In this document: positions 50,774-59,405 of the stretch, piece after piece | How the letters are laid out: every line of letters starts with the position of its first letter | Position numbering within the stretch: position 1 is the first letter of the stretch | Assembly: GCA_965656785.1 (NCBI GenBank) | Contig: CBFHLY010000002.1 | Span: forward strand, 1 to 64,000 | Reading direction: 5' to 3' | From: JALQTD01 sp965656785 | GTDB taxonomy: Bacteria > Bacteroidota > Bacteroidia > Flavobacteriales_D > Sanyastnellaceae | DNA length: 64,000 nt | The notes under the pieces: generated by a model | The model's input: only the letters and a program-made list of their open reading frames with translations | What the model was told of the DNA's origin: nothing | The model's database searches: none | Translations under genes and position numbers: made by a program

Positions 50774-53116
50774 GTGAACCGCCTTGCTGCGCTCCTTGCG
50801 ACTGCGCTTTTCGCCGTGAGCCCGCTGCTCGCACAGCAGAATCCCGCTCCCGAAGCCCAGTCTCCCCGCACGAACACGAACAAGTTCCGCCAACTGGGCC
50901 AGGAGCTGCCCACGCCCAACGTCTACCGGACCGCTTCGGGCGCACCGGGCCACGAATACTGGCAGCAGCAAGCCGACTACGACATGAAGATCCACCTCGA
51001 TGACGCGAACCAGCGCATTGACGGCGAGGAGACCATCACGTACACGAACAACAGCCCGGATAAGTTGCGCTACGTTTGGCTTCAGTTGGACCAAAACATG
51101 CGGGCCCTCGACTCCGACTCCTACAAGATCAGCCAGTCGGAAATCAGCGACCGCATGTCGTTCGACGACGTGATGAAGCTCGAACCCACCTTCGACGGGG
51201 GCTTCAAAATCGAGTCGGTCACGAGCGGCGGCGCGCCCCTTGACTACACGATCAACCAAACGATGATGCGCATCGAGCTGCCGCAGCCGTTGAAGCCCGG
51301 CGGCAAGTTCACCTTCAGCGTCGAATGGTGGTACAACATCAACGACCGCATGAAGATCGGCGGCCGCAGCGGCTACGAGCACTTCCCCGAAGAAGACAAC
51401 TACATCTACACCATCGCCCAGTTCTACCCCCGCATGGTCGTCTACAGCGACAACGAAGGATGGCAGAACAAGCAGTTCCTCGGCAGCGGCGAGTTCACGC
51501 TCAACTTCGGGGATTACCACGTTGAGTTGACGGTTCCGGCGGATCACATCGTGGCTTCCACGGGAGAATTGGTCAATGCCAAATCCGTGCTCACCCCCGA
51601 GCAACGCCGGCGCTACGAACGCGCCCGCACGACGTACGACCAGCCCGTCATAATCGTGACTGAGGAAGAGGCCCGCGAGGCCGAAAAGGGCAAGGCGAGC
51701 GGGGAGAAGACGTGGATTTTCGAGGCCGAAAACGTGCGCGACTTCGGTTGGGCTTCAAGCCGGAAATTCATTTGGGACGCGCTGGCCGTGAAGGTGGGCG
51801 ATCGCTCGCCTTTGGCCATGAGCTTCTACCCGAAAGAAGGGAACCCGCTTTGGGAACAATACTCCACGAAAGCCGTGGCGCAAACCCTGAAGACGTACTC
51901 GCACTTCACCATCGACTACCCCTATCCGGTGGCCATCAGCGTCCACACGAAGTGGATCGGCATGGAGTACCCGATGATCTGCTTCAACGGCGGGCGACCG
52001 GAGCCGGACGGGACGTACAGCGAGCGCACGCGCACCGGAATGATCAGCGTCATCATCCACGAGGTGGGGCACAACTTCTTTCCGATGATCATCAACTCGG
52101 ATGAGCGCCAATGGACGTGGATGGACGAGGGCCTGAACACGTTCGTTCAGTATTTGACCGAAAAGGAGTTCGATCGCGATTACCCGACTCGCCGTGGCAG
52201 TGCGCGCAACATCCGCGATTACATGGGAGGGGACAAATCCCGCATCAGCCCCATCATGACCAACTCCGAGTCCATTTACCAATTCGGAAACAACGCGTAC
52301 GGCAAGCCCGCAACGGCACTCAACATCTTGCGCGAGACCGTCATGGGCCGTGAGTTGTTCGACTATGCGTTCAAGGAATACAGCCGACGTTGGGCGTTCC
52401 GGCACCCCTCGCCGGCGGATTTCTTCCGAACGATGGAAGATGCGAGCGGTGTGGACTTGGATTGGTTTTGGCGCGGGTGGTTCTACACGACCGACCACGT
52501 GGACATCGCGCTTGACCACGTTCGGTGGATGCAGATGGACACGGGCAATCCGCAGACCGAAGCGGAGTTCAATCGGGCAAAAGCGGCTCGCGAACCGGCG
52601 GACATCAGCTTGATCCGCGATGAGGAGTTCATCCGGGAGACGTACCTGGAGGCGGATCCGTCGTTGCATGATTTTTACACGCAGTGGGATCGGTTTGAGG
52701 TATTGGATTTGGATTGGGAAGCGTACGAAGAGTGGATGGCGGAGTTGACGGAGGAGGAGAAGGCGTTGCTGTCTTCCGACAAGCAGTTTTATGAAATCAC
52801 TTTCCGCAATGAGGGCGGCTTGGTGATGCCGCTGATTGTGGAGTTCGAGTACGAGGATGGCGAGCGGGAAGTGCGGCGCATTCCAGCGGAGATCTGGAAG
52901 ATGAGCGAGCCCACGGTGACGAAGGTCTTCGTGACGGATCGCCCGGCAGTGCGCATTGTCCTCGATCCTTACCTCGAAACTGCGGATGTCGACATGAGCG
53001 ACAACGCATGGCCTCCACGTCCGGAGCCGACGCGCTTCGAGGTGTTCAAGCAGAAAGAATGGGGCGGGGGAGGAGAAAATCCCATGCAGCGTGCTCAACG
53101 CAATGCAGAAGAATGA
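50774..53116 (+). CDS. Exported M1 family zinc metallopeptidase
   Basis: About 780 residues from a GTG at 50774, which gives a tidy signal peptide (NRLAALLATALFAVSPLLAQ); a GTG at 50765 is possible. The zinc site is HEVGH (residues 429-433) with the third ligand Glu452 in WMDEGLNTF. The exopeptidase motif is represented by KWIGMEYP (about residue 396) instead of GAMEN. It should be an exported aminopeptidase-like enzyme. Codons are C-ending for most of the gene and G-ending after about 52560. A bidirectional terminator follows. Confidence 0.93.
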   Translation: MNRLAALLATALFAVSPLLAQQNPAPEAQSPRTNTNKFRQLGQELPTPNVYRTASGAPGHEYWQQQADYDMKIHLDDANQRIDGEETITYTNNSPDKLRYVWLQLDQNMRALDSDSYKISQSEISDRMSFDDVMKLEPTFDGGFKIESVTSGGAPLDYTINQTMMRIELPQPLKPGGKFTFSVEWWYNINDRMKIGGRSGYEHFPEEDNYIYTIAQFYPRMVVYSDNEGWQNKQFLGSGEFTLNFGDYHVELTVPADHIVASTGELVNAKSVLTPEQRRRYERARTTYDQPVIIVTEEEAREAEKGKASGEKTWIFEAENVRDFGWASSRKFIWDALAVKVGDRSPLAMSFYPKEGNPLWEQYSTKAVAQTLKTYSHFTIDYPYPVAISVHTKWIGMEYPMICFNGGRPEPDGTYSERTRTGMISVIIHEVGHNFFPMIINSDERQWTWMDEGLNTFVQYLTEKEFDRDYPTRRGSARNIRDYMGGDKSRISPIMTNSESIYQFGNNAYGKPATALNILRETVMGRELFDYAFKEYSRRWAFRHPSPADFFRTMEDASGVDLDWFWRGWFYTTDHVDIALDHVRWMQMDTGNPQTEAEFNRAKAAREPADISLIRDEEFIRETYLEADPSLHDFYTQWDRFEVLDLDWEAYEEWMAELTEEEKALLSSDKQFYEITFRNEGGLVMPLIVEFEYEDGEREVRRIPAEIWKMSEPTVTKVFVTDRPAVRIVLDPYLETADVDMSDNAWPPRPEPTRFEVFKQKEWGGGGENPMQRAQRNAEE

Positions 53117-53121
53117 CATGC

Positions 53122-53153
53122 AAAGCCCGGTTCGAAGGAACCGGGCTTTTTTT
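53122..53153. terminator. Bidirectional terminator between the M1 peptidase and DMT transporter genes
   Basis: A perfect 12-bp stem (AAAGCCCGGTTC at 53122-53133, GAACCGGGCTTT at 53138-53149) with loop GAAG, followed by T residues on the plus strand and preceded by A residues that serve the minus strand. It begins 5 bases after the M1 stop and ends within the TAA of the convergent gene. Confidence 0.88.
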
Positions 53154-54036
53154 AGCTGAAAAAGAGGAGCACCATGGCCGCGCACCCAAGCGCAAGTCCA
53201 AGGGCATTCCGGCGGGTGAGCCGTTCACCGAAAGCGACGCGGGCGACTCCAGCACTGGCGAGAACGATGCCGAGGTTGATGAGGGGCGTGATGGAGGAGC
53301 GGTCGAGTGAAACGGCCGAATACGCCTGAAGGAGGTAATACAGCGAGCCAAAATTGATGAAGCCGAGGGCCAGCCCGCACGCCCACGTCACGCCCTTGCG
53401 GTGCGTCGCGGTGTCCAGTCGCACGCCGCGGAATCGCTTGGCTCCGAGCAGACCCAAGCCGATGGTCAACGCCATCGTGAACGGAATCGTGGTGAACAAG
53501 TAACGGAACGCAGGCTCGCGCATGTGTTCGGGCCCGCTGAACCAACCGAACATCAAATCGATGAGCCCACCGCCGAAGAAAATGATGAGCGGCATCCGGG
53601 CATCGTGCAGCCGGAAAGGCTCATCGGCTTTCCAAGAAGCGAGCACCACCGCAGGCAGGGCCATCAGCAGCGCAGCGACCTTCGCAACGGTTAATCCGTC
53701 CGTGGGATCAGCAACCAGGAACACCAGAACGGGCAAGACCATGCTCAATTTGGCGGCTACGGTCGTGACCGTCAAGCCATTCACTTGCGCACTCCGGGCC
53801 ATCAGGTGGAACAAATACAGGAACAGCGAACCCACCACCACCGCTGTGTGCACCCACACATCGCCCCAAGCCCGCAGGAGCGTAGGCCAGCCACCCGCCA
53901 GCCACCAACCCAATCCGGCGGCCACCGCATAGTTGATGACGATCACTTGAAAGGTGTCCGCGCCCCACTTCGGGAACACGCGGAAGCCGGCGAAAATCGC
54001 CGTGGCCAGCACGATGGCGAGAAGGAGGTATCCCAT
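53152..54036 (-). CDS. EamA/DMT-type membrane transporter
   Basis: 294 residues from the ATG at 54036; the longer opening upstream would run through the PadR operator and is rejected. About ten hydrophobic segments in two halves, with VVVGSLFLYLFHLMARSAQ in the first half and LLQAYSAVSLDRSSITPLIN and VARVAFGERLTRRNALGLAL at the end, as in EamA proteins. The substrate is unknown. It is divergent from padR, and the palindrome at 54084-54110 could affect both. Confidence 0.86.
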   Translation of the reverse strand: MGYLLLAIVLATAIFAGFRVFPKWGADTFQVIVINYAVAAGLGWWLAGGWPTLLRAWGDVWVHTAVVVGSLFLYLFHLMARSAQVNGLTVTTVAAKLSMVLPVLVFLVADPTDGLTVAKVAALLMALPAVVLASWKADEPFRLHDARMPLIIFFGGGLIDLMFGWFSGPEHMREPAFRYLFTTIPFTMALTIGLGLLGAKRFRGVRLDTATHRKGVTWACGLALGFINFGSLYYLLQAYSAVSLDRSSITPLINLGIVLASAGVARVAFGERLTRRNALGLALGCAAMVLLFFS

Positions 54037-54083
54037 GTTGTAGGCGAAAATACCACCGTCCCCGAGTCGGTGAGTTGAAAAAA

Positions 54084-54110
54084 TAGGTACTATGTTTTGC
54101 AAAGTACCTA
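54084..54110. promoter_or_regulatory. Palindromic operator, probably bound by the adjacent PadR regulator
   Basis: A perfect 8-base inverted repeat TAGGTACT / AGTACCTA with an 11-base spacer (ATGTTTTGCAA). It lies just upstream of the padR promoter, and the TTG in the spacer (54096-54098) is 22 bases before the TACCTTTG element, so a bound repressor would cover the -33 element. The site is also upstream of the divergent EamA gene. Confidence 0.75.
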
Positions 54111-54120
54111 ACGAAAACCA

Positions 54121-54128
54121 TACCTTTG
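54121..54128 (+). promoter_or_regulatory. TAnnTTTG promoter of the padR-pspC operon
   Basis: TACCTTTG, an exact match, ends 5 bases before the ATG at 54134. Confidence 0.7.
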
Positions 54129-54133
54129 GCCCC

Positions 54134-54475
54134 ATGAAGGTTTCCAATGCCCGTGCCCAAATGCGCAAAGGCGTCCTCGAATTGTGCGTTCTTCGGGTGT
54201 TGAGCAAGGGGGAGGCCTACGCCTCCGACGTGCTGGCCACCCTGCAGGACGCGGATTTGATCGTCGTTGAGGGCACCCTTTACGCGTTGCTGACGCGGAT
54301 GAAAAATGCCGGGTTGCTCGCCTATCGCTGGGAAGAGTCCAAGTCCGGCCCGCCCCGCAAGTATTACGAACTCACCCCCGCGGGTGCTGAATTCCTCAGC
54401 GCCTTGGATGCCGAATGGAACCGGTTTGTCCGAGCGGTCGATGCCTTGCCCTCATTTGAAGCTCCCGAATCATGA
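54134..54475 (+). CDS. PadR family transcriptional regulator
   Basis: 113 residues from the ATG at 54134 (an upstream in-frame ATG lies inside the operator). The winged helix shows LELCVLRVLSKGEAYASDVL, VVEGTLYALLTRMKNAGLLA, and PRKYYELTPAGAEFL, the typical PadR recognition and wing segments. The short C-terminal helix is the dimerisation part of the s1 subgroup. It overlaps the PspC gene by 4 bases (ATGA) and likely represses its own operon through the palindrome upstream; the inducer is unknown. Confidence 0.94.
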   Translation: MKVSNARAQMRKGVLELCVLRVLSKGEAYASDVLATLQDADLIVVEGTLYALLTRMKNAGLLAYRWEESKSGPPRKYYELTPAGAEFLSALDAEWNRFVRAVDALPSFEAPES

Positions 54476-56016
54476 ACACCACCACCACCCTTGAACTCGC
54501 AGGTCGGCTCGTCCACCTTGACGAAGCCGCCCACCGACGCCTCCTCGCTTACTTGCATGCCCTTCGGCGCGCGCTAGAAGGCACGCAAGGAGCGGAGGAA
54601 ATCCTTTCGGACGTGGAGGCGCGGTTGGTCGAATTGTTCGATGAACGGCTCGCGGGCCAACGCCAAGTGGTCAACGAATCCGATGTTGAATGGGCCGAAG
54701 GTCGCCTCGGTCAGCCCGAGGATTTCGTGGAGGATGGAGAGGCCACGCCCCGTGCGGCGCGCAAGCTGTTCCGCGACCGCGAATCCGGCATGATCGGCGG
54801 CGTGGCAGCGGGGCTGGGGGCGTACTTCAACATCGAAGCCACGTGGGTTCGCCTCGCGTTCCTTGCCTTGTTGACCGTGGGGTTTGCCATTCCGCTCTAC
54901 TTGATTTTGTGGATCATCATCCCCCAGGCCAAATCCCGCGCCGACCGCCTCGCCATGCACGGCGCCGAACCCACCGTCGAAAACATCAAGCGCCGCGTGA
55001 ACGAAGAACTGTCCGGCATGTCAAACCGCGTCAAATCCAGTCGATTCCGGGAAGCCGTTCAGGACGCTTTCGCCTTTCTGGAACGGATTTTCCACTTGAT
55101 CGTCAAGGTATTCGGTCGGCTTGTGGGGGGCTTGTTGGTTTTGCTTTCGCTGGCCCTGCTGCTGAGCGTGGTGGGGCTCTTGACTGGGGTGGGCGGCGTT
55201 TCCTGGGAGCCGATGGGTTTCCAGGCGGGCGATCAGTTGCTGGCGTTGGCGCGATCCACGCTTCCTGCCGGGTTCGGCATGCCGTATGCATGGACCGCAC
55301 TTGCCCTCATTTGCGCGTTGCCGGTGGCACTCGTGGCCTCGGCGGTTGCTTGGCTGCTCGCGCCTTCGCTGCGGCGGGGTGCGCGCTTGGGCTGGGTGCT
55401 GGCGTTTTCAGCGGTGGTTACGTTGATGGGGCTAGGCATGGGCACGGGGCTCGGGTTGCGCCTCGGAATGGAGTTCGGTCGGGAGGGCACCGTGATGAAC
55501 CGGTTGGAGCTGCCCGCTGCCGATGGGCCGCGGGTGCTGCGGTTGGCAGCGGTGGATTCGCTGGCGGGATTGAATCCGGTGACTTGGGAGGGGACGGATT
55601 TGAGTTGGGTGGTGGGGGAGGACCGGATTTGGATGGACGACGTGGAAATCGATGTGCGTCGAGCGCCCAACGGGGTGGCTCGGCTCGAATGGGCATCGGA
55701 GGCGCACGGGGCGAATCGGCGGGCGGCACGGGCGCGAGCGCAGCGCATGGATTTCGAGGTGGACGTCGAAGGGAATGCGGTCACGTTTTCCGATGGGTTC
55801 GCGTTTCCGATGGACGATCGCTATCGAGGCCAAAACGTGCGCATCACCCTGTACCTGCCCGATGGAGAGGAGGTATGGATCGACCCGTCGTTGGAGGATT
55901 GGATGGACGATGCGCGCCACGTGGACGGGGTTTGGGGAAGTCGGCTGACCGGCAGTACGTGGGCGATGACGCCCGACGGGTTGGCTTCGCCGGTTAGCGC
56001 GGCAGGGGGCGAATGA
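54472..56016 (+). CDS. PspC domain membrane protein
   Basis: A 514-residue protein. The N-terminal part (about 1-95) is helical and acidic (LRRALEGTQGAEEILSDVEA). The PspC domain follows (KLFRDRESGMIGGVAAGLGA, YFNIEATWVRLAFLALLTVG, PLYLILWIIIPQAKS). Three more hydrophobic regions are at about 205-235, 265-295 and 305-335, then a 170-residue soluble domain (IDVRRAPNGVARLEWASEAH, VTFSDGFAFPMDDRYRGQNV). It is likely an envelope-stress sensor controlled with padR. The 3' end overlaps ribD by 23 bases. Confidence 0.9.
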   Translation: MNTTTTLELAGRLVHLDEAAHRRLLAYLHALRRALEGTQGAEEILSDVEARLVELFDERLAGQRQVVNESDVEWAEGRLGQPEDFVEDGEATPRAARKLFRDRESGMIGGVAAGLGAYFNIEATWVRLAFLALLTVGFAIPLYLILWIIIPQAKSRADRLAMHGAEPTVENIKRRVNEELSGMSNRVKSSRFREAVQDAFAFLERIFHLIVKVFGRLVGGLLVLLSLALLLSVVGLLTGVGGVSWEPMGFQAGDQLLALARSTLPAGFGMPYAWTALALICALPVALVASAVAWLLAPSLRRGARLGWVLAFSAVVTLMGLGMGTGLGLRLGMEFGREGTVMNRLELPAADGPRVLRLAAVDSLAGLNPVTWEGTDLSWVVGEDRIWMDDVEIDVRRAPNGVARLEWASEAHGANRRAARARAQRMDFEVDVEGNAVTFSDGFAFPMDDRYRGQNVRITLYLPDGEEVWIDPSLEDWMDDARHVDGVWGSRLTGSTWAMTPDGLASPVSAAGGE

Positions 56017-57025
56017 ACCGGTGCCACGTTTCGGCTGGGCCGCGTCCGTGTTCGCGCCAAGCGCCGGGACCATCGGGCCAAACAGGAGCGGGGACTCCGT
56101 CGGCGCCCAAGGGGGCGTCCGCAACCCACCATTTGCATTCGTCCCAGCAACCGGCGTCTACGAAGGACTGAAGGGTAGCGCCCCCTCCTTCGACGAGCAG
56201 GGAATGAACCCCCGCCTCGGCGCGAAGCGTCCGCACCAAGGAGTCGAGGCCGTCCTCGGGGAGCCAAGCTAAATCCCGCGGTCCCTCCACGAACTCCGGG
56301 GAGGTGACCCACCAAATGTCCGGTGGCGCCTTGCGCGGGTGGCTCGGTGCGAGCACGATGCGCACGGGCGATTTCCCCGGTGCTTTCCGCACGTCGAGCA
56401 GCGGCTGATCCGTCAACCACGTGCGGCGACCGACCAGAATGCCCTGTTCCTCAGCGCGCCATCGGTGGGTCAGTCGCTGCGCCCATGGAGAGGTGATGAA
56501 ATGCTGTGCAGCTGCGTTTTTTGGGCCGAGAAAACCATCCAAGGTTTCCGCCCATTTCAGGACGATCCAAGGCCGCTCGCGCGAAAAGAACCGGCGGTTG
56601 AACACCTGCGCGAGCTGCGCAGTTTCGGGGCTTGCCCATTGGGTCTCGACCCCACCTTCAGCGAGCCGATCGAACCCAGCCCCCGACACCCAAGGCGACG
56701 GGTCGCGCACTGCGGCCACCACCCGTCCCACCCCTGCAGCCAGTAGCGCATCCGCGCACGGCGGCGTCTTCCCCACGTGCGCGCAGGGCTCCAAGGTCAC
56801 GTACGCCGTGGCTTCCGCAAGCCGCTCCTTTCGATCTGCCGTCACCCGAGCCAAAGCATGCACCTCCGCATGCCGTTCCCCCGCCCGGTGGTGCCACCCT
56901 TCGCCCCACACCTCACCCCTCGCGGCAATCACGCACCCGACGTGCGGATTGGGCGCGGAAAACAAGCGCCCCCGCTCCCCGAGCTCGAACGCCCGGTTCA
57001 TGAAACGGCGATCCTCCTGCGTCAT
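55994..57025 (-). CDS. ribD: Riboflavin biosynthesis deaminase/reductase RibD
   Basis: 343 residues from the ATG at 57025, which overlaps the folD stop as ATGA; an N-terminal extension into folD is rejected. The deaminase half has the zinc motif His52-Ala-Glu54 with Pro80-Cys81 and Cys90 (PCAHVGKTPPC). The reductase half shows RPWIVLKWAETLDGFLG, GILVGRRTWLTDQPLLDVR and LLVEGGGATLQSFVD. It carries out two steps toward riboflavin, the FMN/FAD precursor that the nqr-apbE locus also needs. Confidence 0.95.
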   Translation of the reverse strand: MTQEDRRFMNRAFELGERGRLFSAPNPHVGCVIAARGEVWGEGWHHRAGERHAEVHALARVTADRKERLAEATAYVTLEPCAHVGKTPPCADALLAAGVGRVVAAVRDPSPWVSGAGFDRLAEGGVETQWASPETAQLAQVFNRRFFSRERPWIVLKWAETLDGFLGPKNAAAQHFITSPWAQRLTHRWRAEEQGILVGRRTWLTDQPLLDVRKAPGKSPVRIVLAPSHPRKAPPDIWWVTSPEFVEGPRDLAWLPEDGLDSLVRTLRAEAGVHSLLVEGGGATLQSFVDAGCWDECKWWVADAPLGADGVPAPVWPDGPGAWREHGRGPAETWHRFIRPLPR

Positions 57026-57891
57026 CCGCGCGCCGCGGCTCGCATTGTGTTCTGCAACAGCGCAGCAATCGTCATCGGACCCACGCCCCCCGGCACCGGC
57101 GTAATCGCCGAGCACTTCGGTGCCACGGCCTCGAAGTCCACGTCACCGATCATGCGCCGCCCGCTTTTCTTCGTGGCGTCCGGAATGTGGTTGATGCCCA
57201 CATCCACGACGACTGCACCCTCTTTCACGTGCTCTGCACCGATGAAGTGCGCTTTGCCGATGGCCGCGATGAGGATGTCCGCTTGACGGGTAATCGAGGC
57301 CAAATCCACCGTTCGGCTATGACACAACGTCACTGTCGCATTGCCCGGCTCTCCCGATCGGCTCAGTAAAATCGAAATCGGCGTGCCAACGATGGCGCTG
57401 CGACCAACCACGACCACGTGCTTGCCCGTCGTTTCAATTCCCGAGCGCTTTAATAATTCGAGGATGCCCGCCGGGGTGGCAGGCAAGAAACACGGCAGAC
57501 CGAGGGTCATGCGCCCCACATTCACCGGATGAAAACCGTCCACGTCCTTTGCGGGTGCGATGGCTTCGATGATGCGCTGTTCGTCGATGTGATCGGGGAG
57601 GGGCAATTGAACGATGAACCCATCAACCGAATCGTTTTCGTTGAGCTGCCGAACCGAATCGAACAATTCGGCTTCGGTCGCCGATTCGGGCAATTCGACC
57701 AATGTGCTCTCGAATCCAATGCGGTCGCAGGCCTTCACCTTGTGCCCGACATACGCGCGGCTTGCCGGGTGGTTGCCCACCAAAATCGCAGCCAAATGAG
57801 GCCGCTTTTTGCCTTCCGCAACCCGCTGTGCCACGGCTTCAGCCAGTTCCGATTGAATTGCGAGCGAGGTGCTTTTACCGTCTAGGAGCAT
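57022..57891 (-). CDS. folD: Methylenetetrahydrofolate dehydrogenase/cyclohydrolase FolD
   Basis: 289 residues from the ATG at 57891. Family signatures are PHLAAILVGNHPASRAYVGH (catalytic Tyr and, 4 residues on, Lys in YVGHKVKAC), DGFIVQLPLPDHIDEQRII, KDVDGFHPVNVGRM, VVGRSAIVGTPI and TPVPGGVGPMTIA. It interconverts one-carbon folates in the cytoplasm. It starts 10 bases after the ffh stop, so ffh-folD-ribD form one operon. Confidence 0.96.
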   Translation of the reverse strand: MLLDGKSTSLAIQSELAEAVAQRVAEGKKRPHLAAILVGNHPASRAYVGHKVKACDRIGFESTLVELPESATEAELFDSVRQLNENDSVDGFIVQLPLPDHIDEQRIIEAIAPAKDVDGFHPVNVGRMTLGLPCFLPATPAGILELLKRSGIETTGKHVVVVGRSAIVGTPISILLSRSGEPGNATVTLCHSRTVDLASITRQADILIAAIGKAHFIGAEHVKEGAVVVDVGINHIPDATKKSGRRMIGDVDFEAVAPKCSAITPVPGGVGPMTIAALLQNTMRAAARG

Positions 57892-57901
57892 GGGGGGAGG
57901 A

Positions 57902-59239
57902 TTAGCGGCGCAGCGCAGATAACCCGGCTGCCCGGCTGCGCTTGCCGCCCGCGCCATTGGTCATGGTGTGCATCATTTTCCGCATGTCTTCAAACTGTTT
58001 GAGCAGGCGATTGATGTCCTGGATGTCTTTTCCCGATCCCCGGGCGATGCGCTGCTTTCGCGCCGGATTGATGATGCCCGGATTTGCGCGCTCTTCGGGC
58101 GTCATGGACTGGATGATGCACTCGACTTGTTTAAACGTGTTGTCATCGATGTCGATGCCCTTCAGGGCCTTGCTCATTCCGGGGATCATGCTCATCAAAT
58201 CCTTCAAGTTGCCCATTTTTTTGAGCTGTTGGATTTGCTGAAGGAAGTCCTCGAGATCGAATTTGTTCTTGCGGATTTTCGACTCCAAGCGGGCGGCTTC
58301 CTTTTCGTCAATGACTTGCTGCGCGCGCTCTACGAGCGAAACCACGTCCCCCATGCCCAGGATGCGCTCCGCCATGCGATTGGGGTGAAAGACCTCAAGT
58401 GCGTCCATCTTTTCGCCGACCCCGACGAACTTAATGGGTTTGCCCACGACGGAGTGAATGGAGAGGGCTGCACCGCCGCGTGTATCACCGTCCAATTTGG
58501 TCAAAATGACTCCGTCAAAATCCAATCGCTCATTGAAGGTAGCGGCGGTTCGAACGGCGTCCTGACCTGTCATGGAATCGACAACGAATAAGGTTTCCGT
58601 TGGCTTGGCCACGGCCTTCACCAGGTCGATTTCACGCATCATGTCTTCGTCGATGGCCAAACGCCCCGCGGTGTCGATGATCACGGTTTGGTGCCCGCTG
58701 GATTTGGCATGGGCCAACCCCCGCTCGGCGATCCCCGGAGCGTCCAAAACGCCCGGCTCAGCGTACACTTCGACCCCCACGCTTTCTCCCACCACTTTTA
58801 ATTGGTCTACGGCGGCGGGACGGTGAACGTCACATGCGATGAGCAACACCTTCTTTTTAAACTGTTCTTCGATGAGCTTGGCCAATTTGCCTGCATGGGT
58901 GGTTTTTCCCGCGCCTTGCAGACCGGCCAAAAGGATGACGGCAGGCTTCCCTTGAACGCGAAAATCTGCTGCAGCCTCACCCATCAATTTGGTCAATTCT
59001 TCGTGCGTGATTTTCACGAGAAGTTGGCCTGGCTTGAGCGAGGTCAAGACTTCTCGCCCCAGGGCTTCTTCCTTGACTCGTTGGGTGAATTCCTTGGCGG
59101 TTTTGTAGTCGACATCGGCGTCAAGCAGGGCTTTTCGCACCTCCTTCAACGTATCGCCCACATTCACCTCTGTGATGGAGCCGTGTCCTTTCAAAATTTG
59201 AAATGCACGGTCGAATTTTTCCTGTAGATTATCGAACAT
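57902..59239 (-). CDS. ffh: Signal recognition particle protein Ffh
   Basis: 445 residues from the ATG at 59239. The N domain (MFDNLQEKFDRAFQILKGHG) precedes the GTPase with GLQGAGKTT (106-114), VIIDTAGRLAIDEDMM and ILTKLDGDTRGGAAL. The Met-rich M domain binds 4.5S RNA and signal sequences (LKDLMSMIPGMSKALKG, QSMTPEERANPGIINPARKQ). It targets membrane proteins to the translocon. A TATCTTAG element ends 20 bases upstream. Confidence 0.97.
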   Translation of the reverse strand: MFDNLQEKFDRAFQILKGHGSITEVNVGDTLKEVRKALLDADVDYKTAKEFTQRVKEEALGREVLTSLKPGQLLVKITHEELTKLMGEAAADFRVQGKPAVILLAGLQGAGKTTHAGKLAKLIEEQFKKKVLLIACDVHRPAAVDQLKVVGESVGVEVYAEPGVLDAPGIAERGLAHAKSSGHQTVIIDTAGRLAIDEDMMREIDLVKAVAKPTETLFVVDSMTGQDAVRTAATFNERLDFDGVILTKLDGDTRGGAALSIHSVVGKPIKFVGVGEKMDALEVFHPNRMAERILGMGDVVSLVERAQQVIDEKEAARLESKIRKNKFDLEDFLQQIQQLKKMGNLKDLMSMIPGMSKALKGIDIDDNTFKQVECIIQSMTPEERANPGIINPARKQRIARGSGKDIQDINRLLKQFEDMRKMMHTMTNGAGGKRSRAAGLSALRR

Positions 59240-59405
59240 CCTGCTGAGATTGTAGACCGCTAAGATACGCAAGTATTGCAGGGCTTAGCGGGGGCTTCTT
59301 CATGCGTCGAATCGTCTTTTTTTTTCGACGGAGGCGATTTTCCCGCCGTTGTGCTTGTTTGTTGGGTCGATATTTCGTAATTTTCGGTCGCTTAACCTAG
59401 GAATA

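Noticed and set aside
59304..59330. Hairpin CGTCGAA / TTCGACG upstream of the giant gene
   Set aside because: The T tract is in the loop, not after the stem, so it is not a terminator; no other function is supported.
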